Source: Alectoria sarmentosa (Eukaryota; Ascomycota; Lecanoromycetes; Lecanorales; Parmeliaceae). From it: a stretch of DNA of 47,702 bases. Positions 34,335 through 46,652 of the stretch are shown piece after piece. The position numbers were made by a program, and so were the translations under genes. The stretch is taken from positions 1 to 47,702 of the forward strand of contig WOGZ01000259.1 of the NCBI GenBank assembly GCA_009733775.1, read 5' to 3'. The notes beneath the pieces were generated by a model. The model was not told where the DNA came from. It was given only the letters and a program-made list of their open reading frames with translations, and did not search any database. Within the stretch, counting starts at the first letter, position 1. Each line of letters starts with the position of its first letter.

Positions 34335-36960
34335 TTAATTATTCTCTTTTTTCATTATGCGAACAAAAACATATATAAAGATTTCAACGATATCAACCTC
34401 TTTTATATACCTCTTCTCTTTTAATTTCGAAAATTTATTATAAATAATAAAGAGTTGATAATGTAATAAACAATCAATTATGTAATGATTTAAATTGAAA
34501 ATGAAAGATCTTTTTGCAAAGGATATTTGAGAATTATATAATTTCATTTATGACATTTTCAAAATAACATTATATTTGTTTAATGAGATAATCAAAGATC
34601 ACAATTTCTCAATGTGATTTCTTAACGTAAATTGAAGTCGTGTCATATGTGTAATGTTCGATATCAACTTGTCGTCGATTAATCTTAATTTACATGATTT
34701 GATTAACGACATCGTTAATAATTTATGTTTTTTAACATAATTTATATCTACGAAACTCTCTGTTAAAATTCTCATATTCGTTAAACAATTTACATTAACC
34801 GATTCTTTTTGAATATATACGTATTCATGAAAATTTAATTGTTTTTTTTATTTCAATTCTTCGATAAAATCGCAAGAGGAGAGAATAACGATAACGAGGT
34901 TTTTCGAATCCGTCGTTTATAATTGCTTTATTTTCTTACGCACTTGATCTTTAATTTCCTTAAAGACGACTTTATCAAAAAGATTTAATTTCTCGAATTC
35001 AATTCAATAAAAAGATTTATATTTGTTTTTAAGATCTCGAATCCGAAAATTATTAATTTGATAATAACATCTTTTTTCGTTGATTATTTAACGAGCTTAT
35101 ACGCATCGAAAACGTTATCGTCATAATGTTTATATTTAAATTTCAAACATTTATAACATCGTTTTTGCTTCTTTAACGCTTATGCTTGATGTTTTGATAT
35201 TCGATATCGACTTTCGAATTTTATGAATTCGATAAATTGATTTCCTTCAACTCGAGGACGTAAATTCGACGTTATTAAAAACCCTTTTCGATTTATCAAT
35301 GTTATCACAAATGTTTTTTTTAACATTACTTTCTTGAAAGCAATTTCATATATTTCATTATTGATTCGAAATTTTATATCAAATTAACATAATCGAGTTA
35401 CGAGAGCAAGAAAATTGATAAAAACAATATCATTCATAATCTTATTTCTCAATCGCCAAAAAATCAATCTCTTCAAATGACTTCGTTTCAACAAATTAAT
35501 AAGATTTAAAAGAATAATCTTAATAATAAAGCGAGCGTAAAAGATTAAAAAGAATTTTTTAAAGTTTTTAACATTCATTACAAATTTGAGATTTTGAAAC
35601 TTTATTTTCATTTTTTATTTTCGATCAATTTTCGCGAATAACGAATTAAGATCGTGTATCATTTCATCAACATTGAAATAATAATTTGAAATCGTAATAT
35701 CAACAAATTTAACTTTGATTATATCATAAACGATATTTTTATAATGATCGCGAATATAATCAATTTTGCTTTACTCATTTGAATATAATTCTCAATTATT
35801 ACGAAATTTGAAATTCAATTTTATACATCAAATTTCATAAAATTTGTTTTCTTTTATATCATGAAACTTTTTGATATTAAATCATTTATTTTTTGATTTG
35901 TCGAGGATGAAATTTATTATAATAAAAATGTTATGACGAAAGCTTTTATGTGTTATCTTGAATGTCGTTATGCTCATCGATGTTATGACACGCTTAATAA
36001 GTTTAAGGCGTCGATCGTTATCAAAATTCACATATTTTATTTCTTTGAGATTCTTCTCGATAATAACCTTGATTTTTACGTTTAATTCCTTCTTGAAATC
36101 GAATATTTCCTCAATTCGATCGTTAACCAAATCGCGATACTTTTTTCATAAATATCGCAATTTTTTGATTTTTTTTTGTTATCCTCTTAATATAATAATG
36201 AATTTTTTCAATTATTGCGTTATAAATATAAGATGTTATTTATCAAAATAAACATTTTGAATGAAATCCGAAATCTATTCATAATAAATAACGATATTAA
36301 TAATCATTATTCGAATCGCATTATATCACTCTTTTAAATGTTGAGAGACGCTCTTCAAAAAGCGCTCATTGATTTACACTTTCTTAAATAAACTTTCTTC
36401 ATCTTCATTTTCGACATTAATGTCTTTAAACAACACGAATTCTTTTTCAAATTCGTTTAATTCAATTATATATCGTCGCGACTTGTCGCGGGATTTGTTT
36501 TCTTTTTTTTTAAATGAATGTTCCTCACGATTCGAATCTTTTAATTCTTCGAATCGTGATGAAAATGTTTTTTGTATAGAGTTTAATTGAATAATTTGAT
36601 TTTAAGAGGGATTCAATGTATCTTTTGCAAATCTTTGAAATATGAAAAACGAAAAATTAAAGGTCTCAATCCCGTTTCTCGTTGGCTTTTTTGATAAAAC
36701 ATCTTTTGTTATTATTTATTATCAGAATTTTAATTTCAATGAAATTTCTTTTTTGTGTGTAGCGAATGGATTTCACTCGATTTCATGTAAACGAATGAGC
36801 TTTATTCGGTTTATCCTTTTTTCGTTTCCGTTTTCATTAACGCCGAACGCGTCGGTATTATGATAACAATGTTATTATATTTGCGCAGTGCGTACGCACA
36901 GCAGAGTTTATGCGCGTATTCGTTTGTTTCGATTTGATGATCAACTTGCAAATCATTATC
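34335..36960 (-). pseudogene. Gypsy gag-protease region, poorly resolved
   Basis: Between the right LTR and the RT, minus-strand open stretches occur at 36130-35882 (Lys/Glu-rich, RDLVNDRIEEIFDFKKEL, coiled-coil-like), 35611-35384 and 34547-34335. The first fits the coiled-coil N-terminus of many fungal Gypsy Gag proteins. I could not identify a zinc knuckle or the protease Asp-Ser/Thr-Gly. Plus-strand frames at 35958-36251, 36369-36590 and 36642-36863 are shadows. Confidence 0.55.
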
Positions 36961-36983
36961 ATTTAAAAGAATAATTAGAATTA

Positions 36984-37182
36984 TGTTAGGGATTGCACGT
37001 TTGAATTGGAATAATACTTTATACGTGGTTTAAATGAAATTCTAATTATGAAATTTTAAATACAAATGCATGCATGCAAAAATAAAAGGTCAGGTTATGA
37101 CTTGACACGTTAATGTAGGGCTGAGTTATAGAGCTAACCTTGATTCATGATGGGCCGCAGTATCGAAGGGCAAATCATGACA
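36984..37182 (-). repeat. Gypsy 5' LTR (199 bp)
   Basis: Starts TGTTAGGGATTGCACG and ends CAAATCATGACA, followed by the TTGAG duplication. In element sense it is the upstream LTR and would hold the promoter. Left of it (36983 downward), the bases just inside are AT-rich and no clear tRNA primer match is left. Confidence 0.97.
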
Positions 37183-37187
37183 TTGAG

Positions 37188-40100
37188 AATATATTCAAAA
37201 TGTTTTATTTTTTTAATTGATTTGTTATTTTATTCAAAGCTTGAAAGACGAAACGATGAAATGTTTCAATTTCAAATGTTAATCATCGAAGATATAATTT
37301 ATAAGAAGTTATTGACGTTGAAATGTTTAAATCGAGCGTATATGTAAAAAGATTTGAATTGATCGCTGTGATTTGAATAATTTGTTATTAATAATTCTTT
37401 TTTCATTATATTATAGAATATTTATGAAATAAATTACGAAAAGTTTAATATAATATCGTTTAAATGTGTTAATTTATAATGATGTTAAAAATTCAATTTT
37501 ATTAATCAATAAGAATTTGCTTTTCTCGATTTTAATGCGCATGTTTTTATATTTAAACATATAAGATTATTAATTGATATGAAATTAAGTTGTTATATTA
37601 AAGCAATTATTAATAAAATATCATAAAATCTCTAAGCATCGAATTATATTTAACATCGAAAATTTCGTTATTATTCGAGATGCAACAATGATTCGAATCG
37701 ATGACGTTTTTTTATATGAGTTTTCGAAAAGACGTGTTCGATTGTTTACGAAAATGATCATAATGAAGAATTTTAAAGAAATATAATTCGATTCCATTCT
37801 CAAAGTTTTTTATTAAAAATTCTCGAAGATAACGAAGATTGTTGAATTTTTAAACATCGATATAAAAAAGCATTATGTTTTACAAATTAATCGTATAAAA
37901 CGAAATGATGATATTAAAAAGAGTTTTAAAAGAGGCGAGCACGCTTTATTTTTATATTATAATTATAATATTCAATTTATGTGATTAATTCAATTTTTTT
38001 TAAAATTTATTAGATAAATTACGTGATTTATTCGTTAAATATTATATGTGAATGAATTTCATTATGTTTTAATATGAATTTAATGTTTTGAGATAAGAAT
38101 AAGATAGACGCTATCAGAAATTTGTGTGCATTTTGCATATTTCGTATAAAATGTGTGTATTATGTCTTTTTTTTTTATTTCATATAATATGTTATTTGAT
38201 ATAAAATAATTCGAATAATGAAGAAAAATGCGCAAAATTTTGAAAATATCGAAAAACGATTTTTTAAATATTTTAATGTGTATGAATTTGCGCAACACAC
38301 ATCGTTATTTTCGAAAATGATTATTTGATAAAAATTCAATCTTTATAACATTTACGTTTTTACATTATTAGCATTATAAGCTCATTATCCTTTTCACAAT
38401 TTTAATATTAATTTAAAATTAACATTCTCATAGATTTATCATTATTCATTATCACATATCATTATTTAATCAAACTTTCAACAGAGTCCATCAATCAATC
38501 TTTTATTTCATCATCTTTTTATCATCAACAATTATTCAAAAATAAGCACGAAAGGCATATACGAATTGATCAAAAGATAAACATTGTCGATTTACATAAT
38601 TCGATTACAAAGACTCTCATTTTGATATGCGTTAATTGTTTATCAAAGACATTTCTCAAACATTCATCCTCAATCATATGTATATTATTAAAAATCGTAT
38701 AAAGAATACAGCATATCATCAGACGACGTCGATAATTAATATGTTATATTTTCAAAAGATGTAATATCATAGAATACTACGATCATAAAACGATGCGACG
38801 ATGAAATGAAATGAATGAAATTGATGAAATGAATTGTCTTTTTTTCAAAATTTTCAAGATTGCGATAGCGCTGACAGCATGCAGTAAAATGTTTATTAAA
38901 TTATGTTTATCGACAGCAGATATGCGTTAGAATGCGATAATCAACATTTCAAATTTAATAACTATTTTTCAAGTCATCTTCGATGCATAACAAGTTATTC
39001 TCAACATATATTCATTATCCTTCCCTTTCATATTATCTCCCGCAATTGTCAACGACGTCGTATTTTATGATAATGTTTGTAAGTTTCGCTGACAGCGATA
39101 TGACCAAATCGAATTTTTCAAATTTACAATTTCATCATATACGAAAATTCATATTTTTTCGAGATACGATGACAATTCTTTTATATGCATCGTAAAGAGA
39201 TAAATCAAGTTTGATAACGTTTAATAACGACAATAAGAATGAATGCGTAACAGAATCAAAATGCGCAACAGGAATAGGTGTGTGCGCTTTTTCTGCAGTC
39301 GACATGCGATAAATCGATAACAACCAAAAAAACGTGCTGACAGAGTCTATAAGTCTTTAACTTTAAATAATCTATGTGACAGAATAAAGATGATGCAAAT
39401 ATGTGACAAATGTCTTGCAAAAAAAATAGAAGATATAGCGTTAATTTCAAAACACAAATAGGTCACCTTTTTTGCGTTCTTTTATACATTGAAAAGTAAA
39501 TATGTTTTTGCGCAATTTTAACAATAACGCATGCTGATAACATTGTGACAATAACATTCATTTCAACATCAGCTAAGTTGATTATCATTCATCATTGCTA
39601 TAAGCACTTTCAGAAATCTCTTATAAATCTTTAATCACCCTTACGCTCTCAACGCGACTTTTTTGAAAATCTAAAAAGTCTGACATTGTGAAGTAAATCG
39701 ATGCCTTCGATGACATGAATTATGTTGATAACACGATGCATTTCGATATTTTAACAGAGTGAACAACTTGAACGATAGAAATATAACGGAGATGCATTCA
39801 AATTGCATTAGATATGCGTTTTAATTAGTATACGCTTTGATATCTTAAATGAAATGTGTATAAAGAATGAGAGAGGGCACGAGGTAATTTTGATAAAGAT
39901 AGGTTGAAATGAAAGCGCATAATTTTGATATGATAACGATAGATTTCGAAGAAGATGCTTAATTTTGATATAGCAACGATAGAGTTGAACGAAGGATATG
40001 ACTTTTAGACGTATGAGATAAACAAGAGAGATGCAGAGATGATTTTATTATTCTTCATTTACGTTTATAAATTTCGATTTTTTCATTTCGCAAGTTCGCG

Positions 40101-41000
40101 CAATGTGCGCAATGTATAATATAAAATGATCATAAATGATATATGTTATTCATGTTACAAATACAACATGACACATTTTGTATTAAGGTCGCGATGTGAA
40201 AAAAAGATAGCTTTTTTTAGTGATTCTTCAGTGATTCTTCAATGATTTTTCAACGATTTTTCAACGATTCAGTTATAGATTTTGGAAAGAGTTTTGACTT
40301 TTTTTCAAAGCATCTTTAAACGATCATTATAGTACAGTTGAAAGCTTAAAATGAATAATTCAAAATGTAATTGATAATTGAATACGATAGATAGTTTGAA
40401 GTAATGATTAATTTATATTCGTGACATATTGTGCGCAATGGCGGGTTCGATTGCTTATTTTATAAAACAAATGTTTATTTAAACGATTTATCAAAGTATC
40501 GAGAATAGAACTGTTGTAATTGATTAGTGAGAACAGTCAGTGCTGAAATCCTTTCATTTACACTCGATGTACTGTGTAATAACCTTTTATCTTGCGTATT
40601 ACTTAACTCTATAAGATAATGTAAGGCTGAGTTAAAAAACCTTAAATTTGTATATGCAATCAATCATAAATTCTATTTAATTCCGTCTTTTGAAATAGCG
40701 TTAAAATAGCGTCTTTAGGTCTTTCGAGCGATCTTATCAAAATTTGTATATAAAAATCTTACATCTTTTGTCTCCTACCCTCTTAAAAACATAATTTTTT
40801 CATAATTTCATAAATTATAGAACTCGATTTGCGCTTTTTAACGACATAAAAATATCGATATTTAATTCAATATTTGTGAAATGAATAAATGTTCAAATAT
40901 TCAATTTTGAAGTTTTACGAGACCTGTTCGAGGTCGATTAATCTTTTTTTCGTTTCATTGGTTTATCTGCTAAATGCGAAGTCACGCGTAATATTTCTAT
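37188..41000. other. Helitron interior, right part: no recognised gene
   Basis: AT-rich sequence, somewhat less mutated between about 38400 and 40700. Open stretches: minus 37803-37621, minus 38298-38080, minus 39323-39135, minus 39450-39256, and minus 40663-40475 (62 codons with balanced composition, including ISALTVLTNQLQQFYSRYF). None matches a domain I know. If the Gypsy is removed, minus-strand stretches here and at 25290-28003 face the same way, which would allow one decayed minus-strand gene. That is conjecture. Confidence 0.45.
40220..40270. repeat. 11-bp tandem repeat
   Basis: Four and a half units of GTGATTCTTCA, the later ones reading ATGATTTTTCA and ACGATTTTTCA. The units differ mostly by transitions, so the duplication probably predates the mutational decay. 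Not coding. Confidence 0.85.
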
Positions 41001-42340
41001 TATTTAATTAATCGTTCAATTAATTATAAATATGAATATATTTGTTATTAATACGCCTCGCCCCTATATTACGAAAGATCTTAAATATTATAATCGCCTT
41101 TCAGCACTCTCTTAAAATTCATATTAATGTGTATAAACGTCGCCTCTTAAGCGAGTCTTTCTCCGTCGACAATCGAGACAAAACATCAATTATTATCAAA
41201 AGATCAATTATTATTGCTTCAAAAGAACGTGAAAAACCTTTAAAAAAATCTCGAACAGATTTCTTTTTTTCACAACCGTCGTTTTTTCAAATCAATCGAT
41301 TTTCGTTTTTTCAAAACGCGTTCTCCCCTTTTATCTCGCTTATTATTTTTTCTTTCACTTAACGACGCATTTTTTACATTTTTAAATGATCGAAAAATGT
41401 TTTAATCGATATAAAGAATCCTTTGCTGCGAGATTTATTAACAGATTTCTTTAATATCGATTTTTTTGATAACGCGTTTTTCAATTTTTTTTTGAAAATT
41501 ATTCAATCTACTTAGTTTATTCAATTTTTAATAAAATTAATAAATTATATTGCGCGTCATTTATATATTATAAAGCCTTTGCGATATGATCTCGATATTA
41601 TAAATCAAATTTGCGATCGATATAATGCGACGTCGTTTATAAACGAAATATTTAAATGATATTATAACAACGACAAAATTAAAATCGTTACATTTAAAAC
41701 AAACGTTTTATAAAACGACGATTTAAATAATAATCAAAACGAGAATAAAGAGCATCACAAAATTGAAACGAATATAAATAATTTCATTAATTTCAATAAG
41801 CGTGATATTAACAACATCTTACACTCTTTAAAATCTGATATTATAATTTTAATCGATAAATATAAAGAATATCGCGTTTATAATATTCAATATAATAACG
41901 TCGTCTCGATGATCTCATAATAAATCATCATTAATTATTTAATCATTTCATTCACGTGTAAAATGCAAAATGCGATCATCATTTATATATTTATTTTAAA
42001 ACCTTTAAAGAGCGAGAGATCGGTTTTTAATCAAATTTATATTATAAATAACATTCAAAAACAATTTATAATATGATATGACTTTTTCTCGATCGCGTTT
42101 TTTGTATTAATTATATTAAATATGATTATTATAATAACATCAAACAAGCTTTACATCGAAAAATAATTATTCTTTTCAAAAACATCAATTTTTATATTAT
42201 CACTCTTAAAACGATATTTGAAAAATTAAAAATCGATTTAATTATATGAAATTACAAATTATTGTATAAAAATTCTTAACATCATAATTCACGCATTTAC
42301 AATCGTTTTATTTCAAATAAGATCGTTATTGCTTAAAAAG
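41000..42340 (+). pseudogene. Helitron protein, presumptive N-terminal part
   Basis: Plus-strand open stretches lead into the Rep domain: 41042-41362 (106 codons, rich in Arg, Lys and Ser, as in the basic N-termini of Helitron proteins) and a stop-interrupted frame at about 41530-41930 containing RDINNILHSLKSDIIILIDK. Position and strand fit the poorly conserved N-terminus of a fungal Helitron protein. I cannot name a domain here. Confidence 0.45.
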
Positions 42341-44690
42341 GCGATATAAATAATTCATTAAACATGTTCGAGATGAGAGACGTTTTGATTAAAACTCAAA
42401 GTCGCGATAAATACAATATATTATATTAATATTTCGTTTATATGTCATTGCGTTATTTTCTTATCTTTTCATTTAACGAACAATTATAATATAATAACAT
42501 ATTTATTATAAATGTTTTATTTGATGAAAATCTTTTTATTAATCGAAATAATAATAACAATCTCGTTTTATGAGTTAATGATTGAAAAAACTCAAAGCGA
42601 GTTATATTAATCTTTTTTTATAAATCTATTTTTTTATTTCTTCAGGTTTATCAAATTAATTCTTTATAAATATTTTATATAAATTCGTTTTATCAAATTC
42701 AATCGTCTTCTTCATTGCGATAAATTATTTCAACATTTCGTTTACGATATATATATAATCGTTAAAAAGAATCGATTTCATTAAATAAAATAAAATCAAA
42801 AAATTATTCGAGTTAACATTTATCAAATAATCATCAATGTTCAAATTAATGAAGTTATTATAAACGCATAAATTAACAAACAACGTATTGTCTTTTCTTT
42901 CTCATATCAAAAAGATTCATGATTCATAAAACAATTTTATTAAAATTGCATGGTCTTGATTATTAAATTTGATCGATCAAATATCTTTATTATCTTTATT
43001 TGCAATTCAAAATGAATTAAAATCATTATTAATTTATTATTTAACGAATTGATTATTGATCGATTTGATTTGATAATAAAAGTGTTCAGATTGAAATTAA
43101 AGGCCCTTATAAACGATATTTTAAAAAAAAAGGTGCTTGATAAACTTCTTTTCATTTCTTTTAATAAATTCATTCACAATAAACTTTTTAAAAACACGTT
43201 AATCAGACAATTAATATAAATCATAATTTTTAAAAATGCTTTTGACACGATTCAGCCTCTTATACGCCGTAATTTTTATTTATAAATCTTATAATGTCCT
43301 CAAATTTTTTCTTTTTATTTCAAAAACCGAATTATGATCGATTGAAATTTCGATGATTAATTTTAATTTTAATTGATTTTTGCGGGCAAAAGATCGAGTT
43401 TCGATATATTGTTATATCATAAAATTTCAAAAATGAAAATTATCGTATATTCATATACTCATTATATTATATTCTAAAAATCGTTATTTAAACGTCAACG
43501 AGATAAACGTTATTATTAATATTAAGATCTTTAATTATATGCGATTTTTCAATCTTTATATCATCGTGATTAAATGTATAATTTATAATAATTATAATTA
43601 TTACGTTATAAACAAGACGAGTATCGTTTCATTTTATTAAAATTCGAATAAAAATAAATATAATAAACGGTTTTCAAAGAATTTTAACGATCACATTATT
43701 TTTAAATTAAACATCGAATATTTTATTTATCGTCGATATAGATTTATTATAACTTTAAAAAATGAATTTAAACAAAATTGTTGAATGATATTTTATAATT
43801 CGTATTTATCGATCAAATATGATGCTTATATCAATGTGAAGATTTACATTAACGTCAAAACTTATAAATACATTTTCAAATACGTTTATAAAAATAGCGA
43901 TCAAATCAATTTTCGAATAAAGTAAATAAATAAAAACGATATAATGAATTCGATAAATGAGATTTAAAAATATCGAAATGCACGTTGAATGAAATTAACA
44001 AAGATTTATTAAAAAATATTTGATTTTAAATTGTATAATCATAATTTTATTATAAAGCGATTATTTATTCATTTTTCAAATCAACAAATCGTAATCTTTG
44101 ATAATGATTTTTAATTATTTGACATAATAACAATAAATGAACGTTAAATTTTTTTTATAATTTTTTTTCAATTAAATACACGACGTTAATAACAAAAACG
44201 ATCAATAAATCTTTTTTATATTGATTTATCGAAATATTATGTCTGAAAAAAGAACATTTAAGGCATTTAAGAATGAAATTTATATCAAAAACGTATCGAT
44301 ATCATTGTGAGAATATATTACATCAATTTCAACGTAAGCGAATTTTATTATTTACGTTTTCTTTTTTTAAACGTATCGAATCCCTTATTTTATAAAAATT
44401 TATGAACGATGAACGATGACCTTTTTTCAAGTTATCATATCGTTTATATAACAAAAAATCTCACGCATAATAACGTCGAGTGAGATAAAACCTTAAAAAA
44501 AGCAAATGTTTAAAAGAGCGAAGACTCTTTACGAAGTTTATTCGTAATGATTTTACTCAATTGTGAATTCAATAAATCGTTTAATTTATAAAATAAATAT
44601 AAAACGAGATATGTGATTCAATTTAATTGATATATAAAAATGTTTCAATTGTGAGAGGAGAAAACTACCGCGCTATTTGTTATAATAAAA
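42340..44690 (+). pseudogene. Helitron Rep (HUH endonuclease) domain remnant
   Basis: Two frames. The first (about 42340-43148) contains FLIFSFNEQL, then CDKLFQHFVYDIYI, then FIIFICNSK and VFRLKLKALINDILKKKVLD, matching Helitron N-terminal landmarks such as 'L-F-I-T-F-T-C-N-P-x-W'. The second (43398 to about 44690) contains IIKFQKXKLSYIHIL, the Rep two-His motif 'E-F-Q-K-R-G-L-P-H-x-H' with the first His now Tyr, and later YIFKYVYKN with the catalytic-type Tyr residues kept. YLSIKYDAYINV and LRSLFVMILLNC are also typical. The domain would nick and rejoin DNA. About 250 bases of unexplained sequence separate the two frames. Confidence 0.95.
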
Positions 44691-45069
44691 CATTATCACT
44701 TTTTTTAATATAATATTGTTTTTTTTTTTCATCAAAAATGATCTCGTTAAACGTATTTTTCTTTTATTTATTCGCAATTCCTTTCATTTTCTTTTATCAT
44801 TAATATATCTTTTTATTTAAACTTTTTAACGATTATATATATATTTTTTAAATTCATTATTAAGATTTCGCTTTATCAAACGATATATAAGCGAAATAAA
44901 CTGTTATCGAAAACTTTTATTTTCATTTGATTCAAATTCGTTTGAAAAAAAACAATTTCAACTTTATAAGAAATATCAATTTAATTAACGATTTTAATTT
45001 ATCAAAAGTGTAACATAATTATGAGCAACATCATAATGATGAGCATAATCGTTTTTTACGCGAAGAACG

Positions 45070-46480
45070 TTTTTATTAAACGAACATTTAAAAGCAAATG
45101 TGGATGAATTTTAATAATAATCAAACGGTGATTGTAAACGTTATTTGAAACGCGATGTTTTTTTTTAATGATCACTTTTTTTTTTTTAAACGATTACGAG
45201 AATATTAATAAAATCATGTTTCAAAACATCGTTTTATAAAAAATACGCGGGGCCTTCAAGGTAACAATTGTTATGATTTCTTTAAACATCATTTTCATTC
45301 TTTTTCAAAAAGGTTATATCGCTTATTCTCGTTTCAAAATCCCTTTAAATATTATTACGCAATTTTTTTGCGATGTCATAAATGAATTCGATTTAATCGA
45401 ATTATTATATGCAATTGAGTTGATCTTTTGAGACGAAATCTTGATATAAAATCGTTATAATATCGAGATTATTAATCGTATACTTTAAGACATTCGCAAA
45501 GATCTTAAATCGTTTGATAATATAATCACATATTTTTGCGACGATTTTCGTTAAATTTTATCGATCATCAAAAGCGTTAAATTAGGGCGTATCGTTACAT
45601 TTATCTTAAAGACCTTATATTTATAAAATCATATTCAAATCTTTAAATTCACGGAAAATATAAAACTTCGCAATTCAAATCTAATTAAATAAGATCGTGT
45701 TGATATAAAAGCATTCGCAAATGATTTTTTGAATATAAATAATGAGATTTTAATAAACATAAGAGAATGAGAGATTGTCGATTGATTTATCAATTAATTA
45801 TTAAATGATATTATTATAAGTTTGATTGATGTTATTTATTGCGATCTGGGTTCATATCGAACATTTGACTTTTATATCTTTAAAATGATCCTTTATATTC
45901 TTAATAAAAACGTTATTCGATTTAATAATCAAATTTTTAACAAATTTTTTGAAATTAAAACGATATATATTAATTGTGATTAAGTCGTTGACGAAAAAGA
46001 TAATTTTCTCTTATTTATCGAATTAATAAACGTTTTTAAATCAATCTTTTTATCATTTTATCATTTGCAATTGAAAAAAAATTATGTGATAATGCTATTA
46101 AGGAATTTATAACAATTATAAGATTTATATAATGAAACACGCTTATAAATCAAATATATTGAATTTAAGATATTCGATTATCGCATCTTTAAAAACGAAT
46201 ATAACGATAAACGTTATTATATATCACGCATATCTTTTGCTTCGCCCGATTCGAACAATTTATATATATTTTTTCGACGCATTCAATATTCAATTCGCTT
46301 AACCTTTAACATGATAATCAATAAATCATAAAATTAATCCTTATAACAAATCGGCCTATATTTACAATCGAAGATCTTTGTTTATAATTAATTGTATATA
46401 ACCTTAAATCGAGTTATCAACAAAATCGACTTATTCATTATGATCTCAAACGATTTATTAAGAAAATAATCGAATCATTC
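45070..46480 (+). pseudogene. Helitron Pif1-like helicase domain remnant
   Basis: The domain follows Rep as in all Helitron proteins. At 45192-45215 the Walker A motif 'G-Y/P-G-G-T-G-K-T' reads DYENINKI: the Lys is kept while every Gly and Thr is lost. It continues with AYSRFKIPL (about 45322), the DExx segment (Asp-Glu kept, about 45440), CDDFR (about 45540), FTENIKLRNSNL, then HLQLKKNYVIMLLRNL (about 46060) and FNMIINKS (about 46305), the last Pif1 motifs. One frame is nearly intact for 1.2 kb, with only stops. Upstream, a frame change falls in T runs near 45170-45190. Confidence 0.96.
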
Positions 46481-46559
46481 GATTAAATGTATCAAAAATA
46501 AGGTTATTAAGCAGATGCTTTTTATATAATAATAAAAGTAAATCATATACGCATAGAAA

Positions 46560-46652
46560 AGCAAGCAGAGTCCGCTTGACCGGCGTTACTTAAATCCGTT
46601 CCGCCTTCATTTGCCCTGAGTACCATGAATTTAATTCATGAACCTTGACTTG
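46560..46652 (+). mobile_element. Helitron 3' terminus with hairpin
   Basis: Near-normal composition resumes at about 46560 (CAGAGTCCGCTTGACCGGCG). The palindrome CATGAAT-TTA-ATTCATG lies at 46624-46640, followed by AACCTTGACTTG and then host T at 46653. A short hairpin 10-12 bases from the end is the Helitron termination signal. The terminal CTTG departs by one base from the usual CTRR. Confidence 0.8.

Larger units (their letters stand above)
30434..37182 (-). mobile_element. Complete Ty3/Gypsy element nested in the Helitron (minus strand)
   Basis: Two 199-bp direct repeats (30434-30632 and 36984-37182) with TG...CA ends enclose 6.35 kb. The flanks carry a perfect 5-bp duplication, TTGAG at 30429-30433 and 37183-37187. 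On the minus strand the order is gag-like region, RT (33513-33905), RNase H (32840-33512), integrase (31900-32345), then a polypurine tract beside the left LTR. RT before integrase is the Gypsy order. All domains are inactivated by stops and transitions. Total length 6749 bp, ordinary for a fungal Gypsy element. Confidence 0.97.
22839..46652 (+). mobile_element. Large Helitron (23.8 kb including a nested Gypsy)
   Basis: Inserted in B2 between A (22838) and T (46653), the Helitron AT target, without target duplication. The 5' end reads TCTCTATTATATAAAAG, close to the canonical Helitron TCTCTACTA start. The 3' end has a palindrome (46624-46640) 12 bases before a CTTG terminus, close to the usual CTRR. 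A degraded Rep/helicase gene lies on the plus strand at about 42340-46480. Without the Gypsy and its duplication the element is about 17.1 kb, of which the Rep/helicase takes about 4-5.5 kb. Rolling-circle transposition is expected for the family. This copy cannot be autonomous. Confidence 0.93.

Noticed and set aside
37147..37347. Plus-strand 66-codon frame starting in the Gypsy LTR
   Set aside because: It crosses the Gypsy right end and target duplication into Helitron sequence, a chance fusion of reading frames.
40475..40663. A 62-codon minus-strand frame with balanced amino-acid composition, possibly an exon
   Set aside because: No motif recognised, no continuation in neighbouring frames and no second copy. 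Kept only as part of the unassigned Helitron interior.
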